27,500 bases of DNA. It comes from Neocallimastix lanati (nom. inval.) (taxonomy: Eukaryota; Neocallimastigomycota; Neocallimastigomycetes; Neocallimastigales; Neocallimastigaceae). The translations under genes were made by a program, and so were the position numbers. This document shows, in pieces, positions 25,277 to 27,500 of the stretch. Below the pieces are notes generated by a model. It was not told the DNA's origin and searched no databases. It saw only the letters and a program-made list of their open reading frames with translations. The first letter of the stretch is position 1, and every line of letters begins with the position of its first letter. The stretch spans positions 1,272,501 to 1,300,000 of the forward strand of contig JACVTC010000041.1 in the NCBI GenBank assembly GCA_016946835.1, given 5' to 3'.

Positions 25277-26572
25277 ATTTTAAAGTTTTTTAAAGTACTA
25301 ATTAATTACAAATATAAATTTTATTATAATCTACAAAAGAAAAAAAATAAGGGAAAAAATACTATAAATATTATAAAAATTATAAATATAAATTATTTTA
25401 AATATATTTTTTTTAAGGTTTCACCAAAACTATAAATATGATTGATTATATAAATTTAATATTGTTTTTTAATTATATGGTGCTATTTTTTTTTTTTTTT
25501 CTATAAATTTCTATCAAATCAATTTATTACTTAGACAAATAAAAATTTAGAAATAGTTATATTACTACAATTTTTTTTTTTATTATCTTATAATAAATAT
25601 ACAACCAACTTTTAATTGTGTATATTATAATTTAATTCTAAATAGTATTTTATTACAATTAGAAATATTGTTAACTTTTTATTTTTTTTTGTTAAGTATT
25701 TTTAATCCACTTTTTTTTTTTTTTTTATTTTTCTAAATTATTAATTTATAAATCTAGTTTTTCGGGCATTTCTCAATATGGCGTATTTTGTATGTGGCTT
25801 GTTGTTTTAATAATCAAATAAATAATAATTAAATCATTAATTAAATAAATATTCTTTTTTTTATATATATAATTTATTAATTTTCAATTATAAAAATAAT
25901 TTTTTATAATTCTTTTTTAATAGAATATATTATTTCTTTTGAAATAGTTATTTAATAATATTTAATTGAAAAAATACATTATTATTTCTTTTAAAATAAT
26001 AATTATATATATATTTATTTATGATTGTATAGAATGTCTTAAAAATGCATGGCTTCATTTAAAAAATTTTATATGTACTATTGCTAAATGCGCACTATTC
26101 CCCTTAATTTATATTAAAAACTTAATCCTTTAATTATGAGGTTTTTTAATAAATAAATATAGTATTTTTGTTTTTTAATTCTTAATCTATTAATATATGT
26201 ATAATAAAAATTATATATAAATATAATATTATTCTTTATTTAAAACTGTTGTTAATAAAATTATAAAAAAAAAATTATAATTATCAAATTAATTATATTA
26301 AGAATTTTATTATTTTATTTTATTTAATAACATTTATTTTAAGTAAAAAAATTAAAAAAAAAAACAATTCTAATCATTTTAAAAAAAGTAATTAGCTTTT
26401 TTCTTTTTTTTTAAATAAAATGAAAAATTAAAAATTGTTTAAATGTTTTATATGTTAAAAATAGAAATTTTTATTTTAATAATAAATATTGTATCATTTT
26501 TTAAAAATATAGTTAAATGTTATAAGAATTTTATTTGGGAGTGTAAAATACTATTTTATTAAAAAACAAAAT

Positions 26573-26573
<1 letters not shown>
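25277..26573. other. AT-rich gene-free DNA
   Basis: No frame, RNA or repeat family recognised. Two slightly GC-richer spots (about 25755-25800 and 26035-26105) have no identifiable content. Confidence 0.6.

Positions 26574-26620
<47 letters not shown>
26574..26620 (-). repeat. 47-nt poly-T, possible poly(A) tail of a retroposon
   Basis: The longest homopolymer in the window. It lies 51 bp from the 3' end of a tRNA-Met-like sequence on the minus strand, in the position of a SINE tail. Long T runs also occur elsewhere without such context. Confidence 0.5.
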
Positions 26621-26621
<1 letters not shown>

Positions 26622-26671
26622 ATAAATAAGTAAATTTAAAAGAAAATTCCATAATTAATTTATAATGAAAC

Positions 26672-26747
26672 TGGAAGATCTCATAAATTTCGAATTTACG
26701 ACCACACCATTATGAGCTGGAGGCTTTAACTACTTAACTACATGCTC
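26672..26747 (-). pseudogene. Degenerate tRNA-Met(CAT)-like sequence, possible SINE head
   Basis: Read on the minus strand, 73 positions plus CCA fit elongator tRNA-Met spacing. T8 A9, a D-arm GTTA-8 nt loop-AAGC with A14 G15 and G18, an anticodon loop CTCATAA (anticodon CAT at about 26713-26715), variable loop TGGTC, and a T-arm GTAAA-TTCGAAA-TTTAT. The A box TAGTTAAGTAG fits TRGYNNANNNG; the B box keeps TTCGA. The acceptor ends do not pair and the anticodon stem is poor, so it is not a working tRNA. An encoded CCA at 26674-26672 and a downstream poly(A) fit a tRNA-derived retroposon or retropseudogene. Confidence 0.55.
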
Positions 26748-26759
26748 ATCACCACTAAA

Positions 26760-27320
26760 ATATCACGACATCTCAAAAAGTCAATTGAGAAAATAGTCTT
26801 TTTGAAGATTGAAAGTGATAGGGAATAAATGAGTAAAACGCTACCTTTTTTTTGGAAAGTATTTTTAGATTATATATTTTGAAATTGTTGAATATTGACA
26901 CCTGCAAAGATGTCAGTATGAGCAATCTGTTTTATTTGCTAAGAAGGAGTAGCTATCGCTGGCCACCTATGAATCTATTTGGTTTCGGTGAAGTAGGAAT
27001 TTAATTCAATGATAAATTGTTGATAACTTATATACTATCATTCTCGTCATCTGCTCTGTTGCACCTCTGTACTTCCCTATCCAGCCACTTTTCTTGATCT
27101 TTGAGGCTAGCATCTTACGAATGATTTTTAATAATTCCATAGCTAGTAAATAATTCGATTTGATTGCCTGACATTATTTTATCTATTCATCCATTTTGAG
27201 CAAGGACTGAAGGAGTCAGTCTATTTTTCCTTCAATTTGAGGTTTCTAGTTTTCAGGTTGAAAAACATTGAACTGGTCAATGTCGCTAGGATGCTGTAAA
27301 ATAATATTGATATACTCTAG
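26760..27320. other. Less AT-rich patch, possibly decayed coding DNA
   Basis: Composition is clearly richer in G/C than flanking spacer. On the minus strand short open pieces such as LKDQEKWLDREVQRCNRADD (about 27105-27046) look protein-like but are cut by stops and frame changes, and no family is recognised. It may be an old transposon or gene remnant. Confidence 0.35.
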
Positions 27321-27500
27321 AATTTACTTTTATATCTTATTATTTTAATAAATATTATATGGTTAAAGAGAGTATTGCAGGAAAGTTATATTTTGGAAAA
27401 TGTGGCGCTTTAAAATTTTAATAAATAAGTTAATAGATAAATAATTTTAATAAATAGTGTCAAATTAGTGTTTAATTTTTTTTTTTATTTTTATTATTCT

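Noticed and set aside
25247-25435. 62-codon Lys/Asn/Ile-rich frame
   Set aside because: Low-complexity AT-rich sequence starting inside a tandem duplication; no supporting feature.

Overview
The window is eukaryotic and extremely AT-rich. Intergenic DNA is almost pure A/T with long homopolymers and (ATTT)n, (ATT)n and (AT)n arrays, while coding islands are clearly less AT-rich. It holds spliceosomal introns (GTAAGT...TAG, GTAAAT...TAG), a one-intron enolase with compact codon use, a secreted Cys-rich protein built from GYY/GIY repeats, and a nest of poly(A)-tailed non-LTR retrotransposons. Together these best fit an anaerobic gut fungus (Neocallimastigomycota). This is inferred from composition and gene content, with no search run.

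Layout. 1-3318: gene-free microsatellite-rich DNA. 3319-6829 (+): a three-exon gene for a 1056-residue secreted, probably surface-anchored protein resembling anaerobic-fungal scaffoldins. 6830-7967: gene-free convergent spacer. 7968-9029 (-): intronless zinc-dependent medium-chain alcohol dehydrogenase. 9030-10598: gene-free, ending in a large (ATT)n block. 10599 to about 20830 (-): a cluster of LINE copies, all on the minus strand, so each starts on the left with a poly-T tract. 20831-21251: spacer with a 43-bp tandem duplication. 21252-22922 (-): enolase, two exons. 22923-27500: gene-free apart from a 51-bp tandem duplication, a degenerate tRNA-Met(CAT)-like element with a 47-nt poly-T tail, and a less AT-rich decayed patch.

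The main result is the retrotransposon nest. Target-site duplications (TSDs) let part of its history be read. An intact LINE (15302-20238, one 1361-codon ORF with endonuclease and reverse transcriptase) sits inside a 5'-truncated copy (14917-15301 + 20252-20366), flanked by a perfect 13-bp TSD. That copy sits inside an older decayed element (14897-14916 + 20367 to about 20830), flanked by a 14-15 bp TSD. Separately, a truncated copy (14361-14822) is inserted in the reverse-transcriptase gene of another decayed copy (12481-14360 + 14836-14896), flanked by a perfect 13-bp TSD. A 22-nt micro-insertion at 11803-11824 consists only of a poly(A) tail plus the last 11 nt of the element, flanked by a diverged 13-bp TSD.

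The host genes are unrelated: central glycolysis (enolase), NAD-linked alcohol/aldehyde metabolism (ADH) and an extracellular repeat protein that could take part in the fungal cellulosome. Nothing suggests joint regulation.
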